A stretch of 64,000 nt of DNA from Osmia lignaria lignaria. Taxonomy: Eukaryota; Arthropoda; Insecta; Hymenoptera; Megachilidae. The position numbers and the translations under genes were made by a program. Below are positions 47,336 to 59,302 of the stretch, piece after piece. Position 1 is the stretch's first letter. Every line of letters begins with the position of its first letter. A model generated the notes under the pieces. It worked only from the letters and a program-made list of their open reading frames with translations, was not told the origin of the DNA and searched no databases. Where the stretch lies: positions 4,480,501 to 4,544,500 of the forward strand of contig NW_027478159.1 of the NCBI RefSeq assembly GCF_051020975.1, read 5' to 3'.

Positions 47336-48623
47336 TGATCAGATGCGTAGTTCTCGAGATATATCCTGATATTTAAAAGTTCCGAAGCGGCACCAACATA
47401 ATAGAGATACAGAAACACCGTGGCCCCTTTCTTTGAGGTAACTCTGCACTATTGCGAGCTGCAAATGCCACTTCCAGCTTAGCTGTGCAGAAGAAGAACA
47501 ACAAGAAGAAGGAATATCTCGAAATATGTCCGTCAGGCCCCTTCCCTTGAGATAAATCTGCAAATATCTCGGAAACCAAGCGAGCTATGGCAAAATGTTT
47601 AGACATCTTATTTGTAGAGAATTAAGTTTCCTACTTTTTATGTTCTACGATATTTTTTGATCAGATGCGTAGTTCTCGAGATATATCAAGATATTTAAAA
47701 GTTCCGAAGCCGCACCAACATAATAGAGATACAGGAACACCGTGGCCCCTTTCTTTGAGATAACTCTGCACTATTGCGAGCTGCAAATGCCACTTCCAGC
47801 TTAGCTGTGCAGAAGAAGAACAACAAGAAGAAGAAATATCTCGAAATATGTCCGTCAGGCCCCTTCCCTTGAGATGAATCTGCAAATATCTCGGAAACGA
47901 AGCGACCTATGGCAAAATGTTAAGAGACCTTTTTTGTAGAGAACTATGTTTCCTACAATTTACGTTCTATGATATTTTTTGATCAGAAGCGTAGTTTTCG
48001 AGATATATCGAGATATTTAAAAGTTCCGAAGCCGCACCAACATAATAGAGATACAGAAACACCGGGGCCCCTTTCTTTGAGATAACTCTGCACTATTGCG
48101 ACCTGCAAATGCCACTTCCAGCTTAGCTGTGCAGAAGAGGAACAACAAGAAGAAGAAATATCTCGGAATATGTCCGTCAGGCCCCTTCCCTTGAGCTAAA
48201 TCTGCAAATATCTCGGAAACGATGCCAGCTATGGGAAAATGTTAAGAGACCTTTTTTGTAGAGAATTAAGTTTCCAACTTTTTATGTTCTATGATATTTT
48301 TCGATCAGAGGCGTAGTTCTCGAGATGTATCAAGATATTTAAAAGTTCCGAAGCCGCACCAACATAATAGAGATACAGAAACACCGTGGCCCCTCTCTTT
48401 GAGATAACTCTGCACTATTGCGCGCTGCAAATGCCACTTCCAGCTTAGCTGTGCAGAAGAAGAACAACAAAAAGAAGAAATATCTCGAAATATGTCCGTC
48501 AGGCCCCTTCCCTTGAGATAAATCTGCAAATATCTCGGAAACGAAGCGAGCTATGGCAAAATGTTAAGAGACCTCTTTTGTAGAGAATTAAGTTTCCTAC
48601 TTTTTTTGTTCTATGAGATTTTT

Positions 48624-50555
48624 CGATCAGATGCGTAGTTCTCGAGATATATCGAGATATTTAAAAGTTCCGAAGCCGCACCAACATAATAGAGATACAG
48701 AAACACCGTGGCCCCTTTCTTTGAGATAACTCTGCACTATTGCGAGCTGCAAATGCCACTTCCAGCTTAGCTGTGCAGAAGAAGAACAACAAGAAGAAGA
48801 AATATCTCGAAATATGTCCGTCAGGCCCCTTCCCTTGAGATAAATCTGCAAATATCTCGGAAACGAAGCGAGCTATGGCAAAATGTTGAGAGACCTTTTT
48901 TGTAGAGAATTAAGTTTCCTACTTTTCATGTTCTATGATATTTTTTGATCAGATGCGTAGTTCTCGAGATATATCAAGATATTTAAAAGTTCCGAAGCCG
49001 CACCAACATAATAGAGATACAGAAACACCGTGGCCCCTTTCTTTGAGATAACTCTGCACTATTGCGAGCTGTAAATGCCACTTCCAGCTTAGCTGTGCAG
49101 AAGAAGAACAACAAGAAGAAGAAATATCTCGATATATGTACGTCAGGCCCCTTCCCTTGAGATATATCTGCAAATATCTCGGAAACGAAGTGAGCTATCG
49201 CAAAATGTTAAGAGACCTTTTTTGTAGAGAATTATGTTTCCTACAATTTATGTTCTATGATATTTTTTGATCAGAAGCGTAGTTTTCGAGATATATCGAG
49301 ATATTTAAAAGTTCCGAAGCCGCACCAACATAATAGAGATACAGAAACACCGTGGCCCCTTTCTTTGAGATAACTCTGCACTAGTGCGAGCCGCAAATGC
49401 CACTTCCAGCTTAGCTGTGCAGAAGAAGAACAACAAGAAGAAGAAGTATCTCGAAATATGTCCGTCAGGCCCGTTCCTTTGAGCTGAATCTGCAAATATC
49501 TCGGAAACGAAGCGAGCTATGGCAAAATGTTAAGAGACGTTTTTTGTAGAGAATTATGTTTCCTACAATTTATGTTCTATGATATTTTTTGATCAGAAGC
49601 GTAGTTTTCGAGATATATCGAGATATTTAAAAGTTCCGAAGACGCACCAACATAATAGAGATACAGAAACACCGTGGCCCCTTTCTTTGAGATAACTCTG
49701 CGCTATTGCGAGCTGGAAATGCCACTTCCAGTTTAGCTGTGCAGAAGAAGAACAACAAGAAGAGGAAATATCTCGAAATATGTCCGTCAGGCCCCTTCCC
49801 TTGAGATATATCTGCAAATATCTCGGAAACGAAACGAGCTATGGCAAAATGTTAAGAGACCTTTTTTGTAGAGAATTATGTTTCCTACAATTTATGTTCT
49901 ATGAAATTTTTTAATCAGAAGCGTAGTGTTCGAGATATATCGAGATATTTAAAAGATCCGAAGCCGCACCAACATAATAGAGATACAGAAACACCGTGGC
50001 CCCTTTCTTTGAGATAACCCTGCACTAGTGCGAGCCGCAAATGCCGCTTCCAGCTTAGCTGTGCAGAAGAAGAACAACAAGAAGAAGAAATATCTCGAAA
50101 TATGTCGGTCAGGCCCCTTCCCTCGAGATAAATCTGCAAATATCTCGGAAACGAAGCGAGCTATGGCAAAATGTTAAGAGACCTTTTTTGTAGAGAATTA
50201 AGTTTCCTACTTTTTATGTTCTATGATATTTTTTGATCGGATGCGTAGTTCTCGAGATATATCAAGATATTTAAAAAATCCGAAGCCGCACCAACATAAT
50301 AGAGATACAGAAACACCGTGGCCCCTTTCTTTGAGATAACTCTGCACTATTGCGAGGTGCAAATCCCACTTCCAGCTTAGCTGTGCAGAAGAAGAGCAAC
50401 AAAAAGAAGAAATATCTCGAAATATGTCCGTCAGGCCCCTTCCCTTGAGATAAATCTGCAAATATCTCGGAAACGAAGCGAGCTATGGCAAAATGTTAAG
50501 AGACCTCTTTTGTAGAGAATTAAGTTTCCTACTTTTTGTGTTCTATGATATTTTT
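48624..50555. repeat. Region H copy 1, first nested 6-mer (1932 bp)
   Basis: Six units: CGATCA-headed unit with TCGAG (48624), CTCGATATATGTACG unit (48946), GAAGAAGTATCTCG unit with GGCCCGTTCC (49268), GAAGACGCACC/TGCGCTATT unit (49590), TAATCA-headed AAAGATCCG unit (49912), TGATCG-headed TAAAAAATCCG unit (50234). Private to this copy are GTCGGTCAGG near 50105 and AAATCCCAC near 50363. Confidence 0.9.
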
Positions 50556-52487
50556 CGATCAGATGCGTAGTTCTCGAGATATATCGAGATATTTAAAAGT
50601 TCCGAAGCCGCACCAACATAATAGAGATACAGAAACACCGTGGCCCCTTTCTTTGAGATAACTCTGCACTATTGCGAGCTGCAAATGCCACTTCCAGCTT
50701 AGCTGTGCAGAAGAAGAACAACAAGAAGAAGAAATATCTCGAAATATGTCCGTCAGGCCCCTTCCCTTGAGATAAATCTGCAAATATCTCGGAAACGAAG
50801 CGAGCTATGGCAAAATGTTGAGAGACCTTTTTTGTAGAGAATTAAGTTTCCTACTTTTCATGTTCTATGATATTTTTTGATCAGATGCGTAGTTCTCGAG
50901 ATATATCAAGATATTTAAAAGTTCCGAAGCCGCACCAACATAATAGAGATACAGAAACACCGTGGCCCCTTTCTTTGAGATAACTCTGCACTATTGCGAG
51001 CTGTAAATGCCACTTCCAGCTTAGCTGTGCAGAAGAAGAACAACAAGAAGAAGAAATATCTCGATATATGTACGTCAGGCCCCTTCCCTTGAGATATATC
51101 TGCAAATATCTCGGAAACGAAGTGAGCTATGGCAAAATGTTAAGAGACCTTTTTTGTAGAGAATTATGTTTCCTACAATTTATGTTCTATGATATTTTTT
51201 GATCAGAAGCGTAGTTTTCGAGATATATCGAGATATTTAAAAGTTCCGAAGCCGCACCAACATAATAGAGATACAGAAACACCGTGGCCCCTTTCTTTGA
51301 GATAACTCTGCACTAGTGCGAGCCGCAAATGCCACTTCCAGCTTAGCTGTGCAGAAGAAGAACAACAAGAAGGAGAAGTATCTCGAAATATGTCCGTCAG
51401 GCCCGTTCCTTTGAGCTGAATCTGCAAATATCTCGGAAACGAAGCGAGCTATGGCAAAATGTTAAGAGACGTTTTTTGTAGAGAATTATGTTTCCTACAA
51501 TTTATGTTCTATGATATTTTTTGATCAGAAGCGTAGTTTTCGAGATATATCGAGATATTTAAAAGTTCCGAAGACGCACCAACATAATAGAGATACAGAA
51601 ACACCGTGGCCCCTTTCTTTGAGATAACTCTGCGCTATTGCGAGCTGGAAATGCCACTTCCAGTTTAGCTGTGCAGAAGAAGAACAACAAGAAGAGGAAA
51701 TATCTCGAAATATGTCCGTCAGGCCCCTTCCCTTGAGATATATCTGCAAATATCTCGGAAACGAAACGAGCTATGGCAAAATGTTAAGAGACCTTTTTTG
51801 TAGAGAATTATGTTTCCTACAATTTATGTTCTATGAAATTTTTTAATCAGAAGCGTAGTTTTCGAGATATATCGAGATATTTAAAAGATCCGAAGCCGCA
51901 CCAACATAATAGAGATACAGAAACACCGTGGCCCCTTTCTTTGAGATAACCCTGCACTAGTGCGAGCCGCAAATGCCGCTTCCAGCTTAGCTGTGCAGAA
52001 GAAGAACAACAAGAAGAAGAAATATCTCGAAATATGTCCGTCAGGCCCCTTCCCTCGAGATACATCTGCAAATATCTCGGAAACGAAGCGAGCTATGGCA
52101 AAATGTTAAGAGACCTTTTTTGTAGAGAATTAAGTTTCCTACTTTTTATGCTCTATGATATTTTTTGATCGGATGCGTAGTTCTCGAGATATATCAGGAT
52201 ATTTAAAAAATCCGAAGCCGCACCAACATAATAGAGATACAGAAACACCGTGGCCCCTTTCTTTGAGATAACTCTGCACTATTGCGAGCTGCAAATGCCA
52301 CTTCCAGCTTAGCTGTGCAGAAGAAGAACAACAAAAAGGAGAAATATCTCGAAATATGTCCGTCAGGCCCCTTCCCTTGAGATAAATCTGCAAATATCTC
52401 GGAAACGAAGCGAGCTATGGCAAAATGTTAAGAGACCTCTTTTGTAGAGAATTAAGTTTCCTACTTTTTGTGTTCTATGATATTTTT
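50556..52487. repeat. Region H copy 1, second nested 6-mer (1932 bp)
   Basis: Repeats 48624-50555 unit for unit at 1932 bases. It differs, for example, by GAGCTATGG rather than GAGCTATCG after the ATATGTACG unit, and by ATCAGGATATT in its last unit. The same differences separate the two 6-mers of copy 2. Confidence 0.9.
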
Positions 52488-52540
52488 CGATCAGATGCGT
52501 AGTTCTCGAGATATATCGAGATATTTAAAAGTTCCGAAGC

Positions 52541-52627
52541 TGCACCAACATAATAGAGGTACAGAAACACCGTGGCCTCTTTCTTTGAGATAACTCTGCA
52601 CTATTGCGAGCTGCAAATGCCACTTCG
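52541..52627. repeat. Conversion-like patch of the GAAGCTGCACC type
   Basis: Unit 52488 begins like 59250, its partner one duplication length on. From 52541 to 52627 it carries four linked marks (T in GAAGCTGCACC, G in GAGGTAC, T in GGCCTCTTT, G in CTTCGAGC) seen together in units 26087, 28339 and 44116 and absent from 59250. It coincides with the joint between the two large copies. Confidence 0.75.
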
Positions 52628-55385
52628 AGCTTAGCTGTGCAGAAGAAGAACAACAAGAAGAAGAAATATCTCGAAATATGTCCGTCAGGCCCCTTCCCTT
52701 GAGATAAATCTGCAAATATCTCGGAAACGAAGAGAGCTATGGCAAAATGTTAAGAGACGTTTTTTGTAGAGAATTATGTTTCCTACAATTTATGTTCTAT
52801 GATATTTTTTGATCAGAAGCGTAGTTTTCGAGATATATCGAGATATTTAAAAGTTCCGAAGACGCACCAACATAATAGAGATACAGAAACACCGTGGCCC
52901 CTTTCTTTGAGATAACTCTGCGCTATTGCGAGCTGGAAATGCCACTTCCAGTTTAGCTGTGCAGAAGAAAAACAACAAGAAGAGGAAATATCTCGAAATA
53001 TGTCCGTCAGGCCCCTTCCCTTGAGATATATCTGCAAATATCTCGGAAACGAAACGAGCTATGGCAAAATGTTAAGAGACCTTTTTTGTAGAGAATTATG
53101 TTTCCTACAATTTATGTTCTATGAAATTTTTTAATCAGAAGCGTGGTTTTCGAGATATATCGAGATATTTAAAAGATCCGAAGCCGCACCAACATAATAG
53201 AGATACAGAAACACCGTGGCCCCTTTCTTTGAGATAACCCTGCACTAGTGCGAGCCGCAAATGCCGCTTCCAGCTTAGCTGTGCAGAAGAAGAACAACAA
53301 GAAGAAGAAATATCTCGAAATATGTCCGTCAGGCCCCTTCCCTCGAGATAAATCTGCAAATATCTCGGAAACGAAGCGAGCTATGGCAAAATGTTAAGAG
53401 ACCTTTTTTGTAGAGAATTAAGTTTCCTACTTTTTATGCTCTATGATATTTTTTGATCGGATGCGTAGTTCTCGAGATATATCAAGATATTTAAAAAATC
53501 CGAAGCCGCACCAACATAATAGAGATACAGAAACACCGTGGCCCCTTTCTTTGAGATAACTCTGCACTATTGCGAGCTGCAAATGCCACTTCCAGCTTAG
53601 CTGTGCAGAAGAAGAACAACAAGAAGAAGAAATATCTCGGAATATGTCCGTCAGGCCCCTTCCCTTGAGCTAAATCTGCAAATATCTCGGAAACGATGCC
53701 AGCTATGGGAAAATGTTAAGAGACCTTTTTTGTAGAGAATTAAGTTTCCTACTTTTCATGTTCTATGATATTTTTTGATCAGATGTGTAGTTCTCGAGAT
53801 ATATCAAGATATTTAAAAGCTCCGAAGCTGCACCAACATAATAGAGGTACAGAAACACCGTGGCCCCTTTCTTTGAGATAACTCTGCACTATTGCGAGCT
53901 GCAAATGCCACTTCCAGCTTAGCTGTGCAGAAGAAGAACAACAAGAATAAGAAATATTTCGAAATATGTCCGTCAGGCCCCTTGCCTTGAGATAAATTTG
54001 CAAATATCTCGGAAACGAAGCGAGCTATGGCAAAATGTTAAGAGACCATTTTTGTAGAGAATTAAGTTTCCTACTTTTTATGTTCTATGTTATTTTTTGA
54101 TCAGATGCGTAGTTCTCGAGATATATCCTGATATTTAAAAGTTCCGAAGCGGCACCAACATAATAGAGATACAGAAACACCGTGGCCCCTTTCTTTGAGG
54201 TAACTCTGCACTATTGCGAGCTGCAAATGCCACTTCCAGCTTAGCTGTGCAGAAGAAGAACAACAAGAAGAAGGAATATCTCGAAATATGTCCGTCAGGC
54301 CCCTTCCCTTGAGATAAATCTGCAAATATCTCGGAAACCAAGCGAGCTATGGCAAAATGTTTAGACATCTTATTTGTAGAGAATTAAGTTTCCTACTTTT
54401 TATGTTCTACGATATTTTTTGATCAGATGCGTAGTTCTCGAGATATATCAAGATATTTAAAAGTTCCGAAGCCGCACCAACATAATAGAGATACAGGAAC
54501 ACCGTGGCCCCTTTCTTTGAGATAACTCTGCACTATTGCGAGCTGCAAATGCCACTTCCAGCTTAGCTGTGCAGAAGAAGAACAACAAGAAGAAGAAATA
54601 TCTCGAAATATGTCCGTCAGGCCCCTTCCCTTGAGATGAATCTGCAAATATCTCGGAAACGAAGCGACCTATGGCAAAATGTTAAGAGACCTTTTTTGTA
54701 GAGAACTATGTTTCCTACAATTTACGTTCTATGATATTTTTTGATCAGAAGCGTAGTTTTCGAGATATATCGAGATATTTAAAAGTTCCGAAGCCGCACC
54801 AACATAATAGAGATACAGAAACACCGGGGCCCCTTTCTTTGAGATAACTCTGCACTATTGCGACCTGCAAATGCCACTTCCAGCTTAGCTGTGCAGAAGA
54901 GGAACAACAAGAAGAAGAAATATCTCGGAATATGTCCGTCAGGCCCCTTCCCTTGAGCTAAATCTGCAAATATCTCGGAAACGATGCCAGCTATGGGAAA
55001 ATGTTAAGAGACCTTTTTTGTAGAGAATTAAGTTTCCAACTTTTTATGTTCTATGATATTTTTCGATCAGAGGCGTAGTTCTCGAGATGTATCAAGATAT
55101 TTAAAAGTTCCGAAGCCGCACCAACATAATAGAGATACAGAAACACCGTGGCCCCTCTCTTTGAGATAACTCTGCACTATTGCGCGCTGCAAATGCCACT
55201 TCCAGCTTAGCTGTGCAGAAGAAGAACAACAAAAAGAAGAAATATCTCGAAATATGTCCGTCAGGCCCCTTCCCTTGAGATAAATCTGCAAATATCTCGG
55301 AAACGAAGCGAGCTATGGCAAAATGTTAAGAGACCTCTTTTGTAGAGAATTAAGTTTCCTACTTTTTGTGTTCTATGAGATTTTT

Positions 55386-57317
55386 CGATCAGATGCGTAG
55401 TTCTCGAGATATATCGAGATATTTAAAAGTTCCGAAGCCGCACCAACATAATAGAGATACAGAAACACCGTGGCCCCTTTCTTTGAGATAACTCTGCACT
55501 ATTGCGAGCTGCAAATGCCACTTCCAGCTTAGCTGTGCAGAAGAAGAACAACAAGAAGAAGAAATATCTCGAAATATGTCCGTCAGGCCCCTTCCCTTGA
55601 GATAAATCTGCAAATATCTCGGAAACGAAGCGAGCTATGGCAAAATGTTGAGAGACCTTTTTTGTAGAGAATTAAGTTTCCTACTTTTCATGTTCTATGA
55701 TATTTTTTGATCAGATGCGTAGTTCTCGAGATATATCAAGATATTTAAAAGTTCCGAAGCCGCACCAACATAATAGAGATACAGAAACACCGTGGCCCCT
55801 TTCTTTGAGATAACTCTGCACTATTGCGAGCTGTAAATGCCACTTCCAGCTTAGCTGTGCAGAAGAAGAACAACAAGAAGAAGAAATATCTCGATATATG
55901 TACGTCAGGCCCCTTCCCTTGAGATATATCTGCAAATATCTCGGAAACGAAGTGAGCTATCGCAAAATGTTAAGAGACCTTTTTTGTAGAGAATTATGTT
56001 TCCTACAATTTATGTTCTATGATATTTTTTGATCAGAAGCGTAGTTTTCGAGATATATCGAGATATTTAAAAGTTCCGAAGCCGCACCAACATAATAGAG
56101 ATACAGAAACACCGTGGCCCCTTTCTTTGAGATAACTCTGCACTAGTGCGAGCCGCAAATGCCACTTCCAGCTTAGCTGTGCAGAAGAAGAACAACAAGA
56201 AGAAGAAGTATCTCGAAATATGTCCGTCAGGCCCGTTCCTTTGAGCTGAATCTGCAAATATCTCGGAAACGAAGCGAGCTATGGCAAAATGTTAAGAGAC
56301 GTTTTTTGTAGAGAATTATGTTTCCTACAATTTATGTTCTATGATATTTTTTGATCAGAAGCGTAGTTTTCGAGATATATCGAGATATTTAAAAGTTCCG
56401 AAGACGCACCAACATAATAGAGATACAGAAACACCGTGGCCCCTTTCTTTGAGATAACTCTGCGCTATTGCGAGCTGGAAATGCCACTTCCAGTTTAGCT
56501 GTGCAGAAGAAGAACAACAAGAAGAGGAAATATCTCGAAATATGTCCGTCAGGCCCCTTCCCTTGAGATATATCTGCAAATATCTCGGAAACGAAACGAG
56601 CTATGGCAAAATGTTAAGAGACCTTTTTTGTAGAGAATTATGTTTCCTACAATTTATGTTCTATGAAATTTTTTAATCAGAAGCGTAGTGTTCGAGATAT
56701 ATCGAGATATTTAAAAGATCCGAAGCCGCACCAACATAATAGAGATACAGAAACACCGTGGCCCCTTTCTTTGAGATAACCCTGCACTAGTGCGAGCCGC
56801 AAATGCCGCTTCCAGCTTAGCTGTGCAGAAGAAGAACAACAAGAAGAAGAAATATCTCGAAATATGTCCGTCAGGCCCCTTCCCTCGAGATAAATCTGCA
56901 AATATCTCGGAAACGAAGCGAGCTATGGCAAAATGTTAAGAGACCTTTTTTGTAGAGAATTAAGTTTCCTACTTTTTATGCTCTATGATATTTTTTGATC
57001 GGATGCGTAGTTCTCGAGATATATCAAGATATTTAAAAAATCCGAAGCCGCACCAACATAATAGAGATACAGAAACACCGTGGCCCCTTTCTTTGAGATA
57101 ACTCTGCACTATTGCGAGGTGCAAATGCCACTTCCAGCTTAGCTGTGCAGAAGAAGAGCAACAAAAAGAAGAAATATCTCGAAATATGTCCGTCAGGCCC
57201 CTTCCCTTGAGATAAATCTGCAAATATCTCGGAAACGAAGCGAGCTATGGCAAAATGTTAAGAGACCTCTTTTGTAGAGAATTAAGTTTCCTACTTTTTG
57301 TGTTCTATGATATTTTT
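55386..57317. repeat. Region H copy 2, first nested 6-mer (1932 bp)
   Basis: Partner of 48624-50555 at an offset of 6762. It shares the private GAGCTATCG and GTGTTCGAG marks, and lacks the GTCGGTCAGG and AAATCCCAC changes of its partner. Confidence 0.9.
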
Positions 57318-59249
57318 CGATCAGATGCGTAGTTCTCGAGATATATCGAGATATTTAAAAGTTCCGAAGCCGCACCAACATAATAGAGATACAGAAACAC
57401 CGTGGCCCCTTTCTTTGAGATAACTCTGCACTATTGCGAGCTGCAAATGCCACTTCCAGCTTAGCTGTGCAGAAGAAGAACAACAAGAAGAAGAAATATC
57501 TCGAAATATGTCCGTCAGGCCCCTTCCCTTGAGATAAATCTGCAAATATCTCGGAAACGAAGCGAGCTATGGCAAAATGTTGAGAGACCTTTTTTGTAGA
57601 GAATTAAGTTTCCTACTTTTCATGTTCTATGATATTTTTTGATCAGATGCGTAGTTCTCGAGATATATCAAGATATTTAAAAGTTCCGAAGCCGCACCAA
57701 CATAATAGAGATACAGAAACACCGTGGCCCCTTTCTTTGAGATAACTCTGCACTATTGCGAGCTGTAAATGCCACTTCCAGCTTAGCTGTGCAGAAGAAG
57801 AACAACAAGAAGAAGAAATATCTCGATATATGTACGTCAGGCCCCTTCCCTTGAGATATATCTGCAAATATCTCGGAAACGAAGTGAGCTATGGCAAAAT
57901 GTTAAGAGACCTTTTTTGTAGAGAATTATGTTTCCTACAATTTATGTTCTATGATATTTTTTGATCAGAAGCGTAGTTTTCGAGATATATCGAGATATTT
58001 AAAAGTTCCGAAGCCGCACCAACATAATAGAGATACAGAAACACCGTGGCCCCTTTCTTTGAGATAACTCTGCACTAGTGCGAGCCGCAAATGCCACTTC
58101 CAGCTTAGCTGTGCAGAAGAAGAACAACAAGAAGAAGAAGTATCTCGAAATATGTCCGTCAGGCCCGTTCCTTTGAGCTGAATCTGCAAATATCTCGGAA
58201 ACGAAGCGAGCTATGGCAAAATGTTAAGAGACGTTTTTTGTAGAGAATTATGTTTCCTACAATTTATGTTCTATGATATTTTTTGATCAGAAGCGTAGTT
58301 TTCGAGATATATCGAGATATTTAAAAGTTCCGAAGACGCACCAACATAATAGAGATACAGAAACACCGTGGCCCCTTTCTTTGAGATAACTCTGCGCTAT
58401 TGCGAGCTGGAAATGCCACTTCCAGTTTAGCTGTGCAGAAGAAGAACAACAAGAAGAGGAAATATCTCGAAATATGTCCGTCAGGCCCCTTCCCTTGAGA
58501 TATATCTGCAAATATCTCGGAAACGAAACGAGCTATGGCAAAATGTTAAGAGACCTTTTTTGTAGAGAATTATGTTTCCTACAATTTATGTTCTATGAAA
58601 TTTTTTAATCAGAAGCGTAGTTTTCGAGATATATCGAGATATTTAAAAGATCCGAAGCCGCACCAACATAATAGAGATACAGAAACACCGTGGCCCCTTT
58701 CTTTGAGATAACCCTGCACTAGTGCGAGCCGCAAATGCCGCTTCCAGCTTAGCTGTGCAGAAGAAGAACAACAAGAAGAAGAAATATCTCGAAATATGTC
58801 CGTCAGGCCCCTTCCCTCGAGATACATCTGCAAATATCTCGGAAACGAAGCGAGCTATGGCAAAATGTTAAGAGACCTTTTTTGTAGAGAATTAAGTTTC
58901 CTACTTTTTATGCTCTATGATATTTTTTGATCGGATGCGTAGTTCTCGAGATATATCAGGATATTTAAAAAATCCGAAGCCGCACCAACATAATAGAGAT
59001 ACAGAAACACCGTGGCCCCTTTCTTTGAGATAACTCTGCACTATTGCGAGCTGCAAATGCCACTTCCAGCTTAGCTGTGCAGAAGAAGAACAACAAAAAG
59101 AAGAAATATCTCGAAATATGTCCGTCAGGCCCCTTCCCTTGAGATAAATCTGCAAATATCTCGGAAACGAAGCGAGCTATGGCAAAATGTTAAGAGACCT
59201 CTTTTGTAGAGAATTAAGTTTCCTACTTTTTGTGTTCTATGATATTTTT
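57318..59249. repeat. Region H copy 2, second nested 6-mer (1932 bp)
   Basis: Partner of 50556-52487 at 6762. It shares ATCAGGATATT and the TACATCTGC variant of the TAATCA-headed unit. It lacks the private AAGGAGAAG changes of copy 1 near 51372 and 52336. Confidence 0.9.
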
Positions 59250-59302
59250 CGATCAGATGCGTAGTTCTCGAGATATATCGAGATATTTAAAAGTTCCGAA
59301 GC

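Larger units (their letters stand above)
46193..52632. repeat. Region H, large duplication copy 1 (about 6.4 kb)
   Basis: Twenty unit-lengths that recur in order further on. The left limit lies between 46192 (private CTAAGCTG) and 46293 (AAGAGAGC, also at 52733). Contents in order: GAAGAAAAACAAC unit (46370), TAATCA-headed unit (46692), hybrid unit (47014), ATCCTGATATT unit (47336), CAGGAACACC unit (47658), CCGGGGCCCC unit (47980), GATGTATCAAG unit (48302), two 6-mers and the unit at 52488. The offset to copy 2 is 6440 before the hybrid and 6762 after it. Confidence 0.88.
52633..59302. repeat. Region H, large duplication copy 2 (about 6.7 kb)
   Basis: Same series as copy 1 with one extra unit, since 53454 and 53776 are separate here. 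Differences from copy 1 that I could see are about half a dozen single bases in over 6 kb, so the duplication is recent or recently homogenised. The right limit is near 59302, where the partner unit 52488 departs. Confidence 0.88.
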
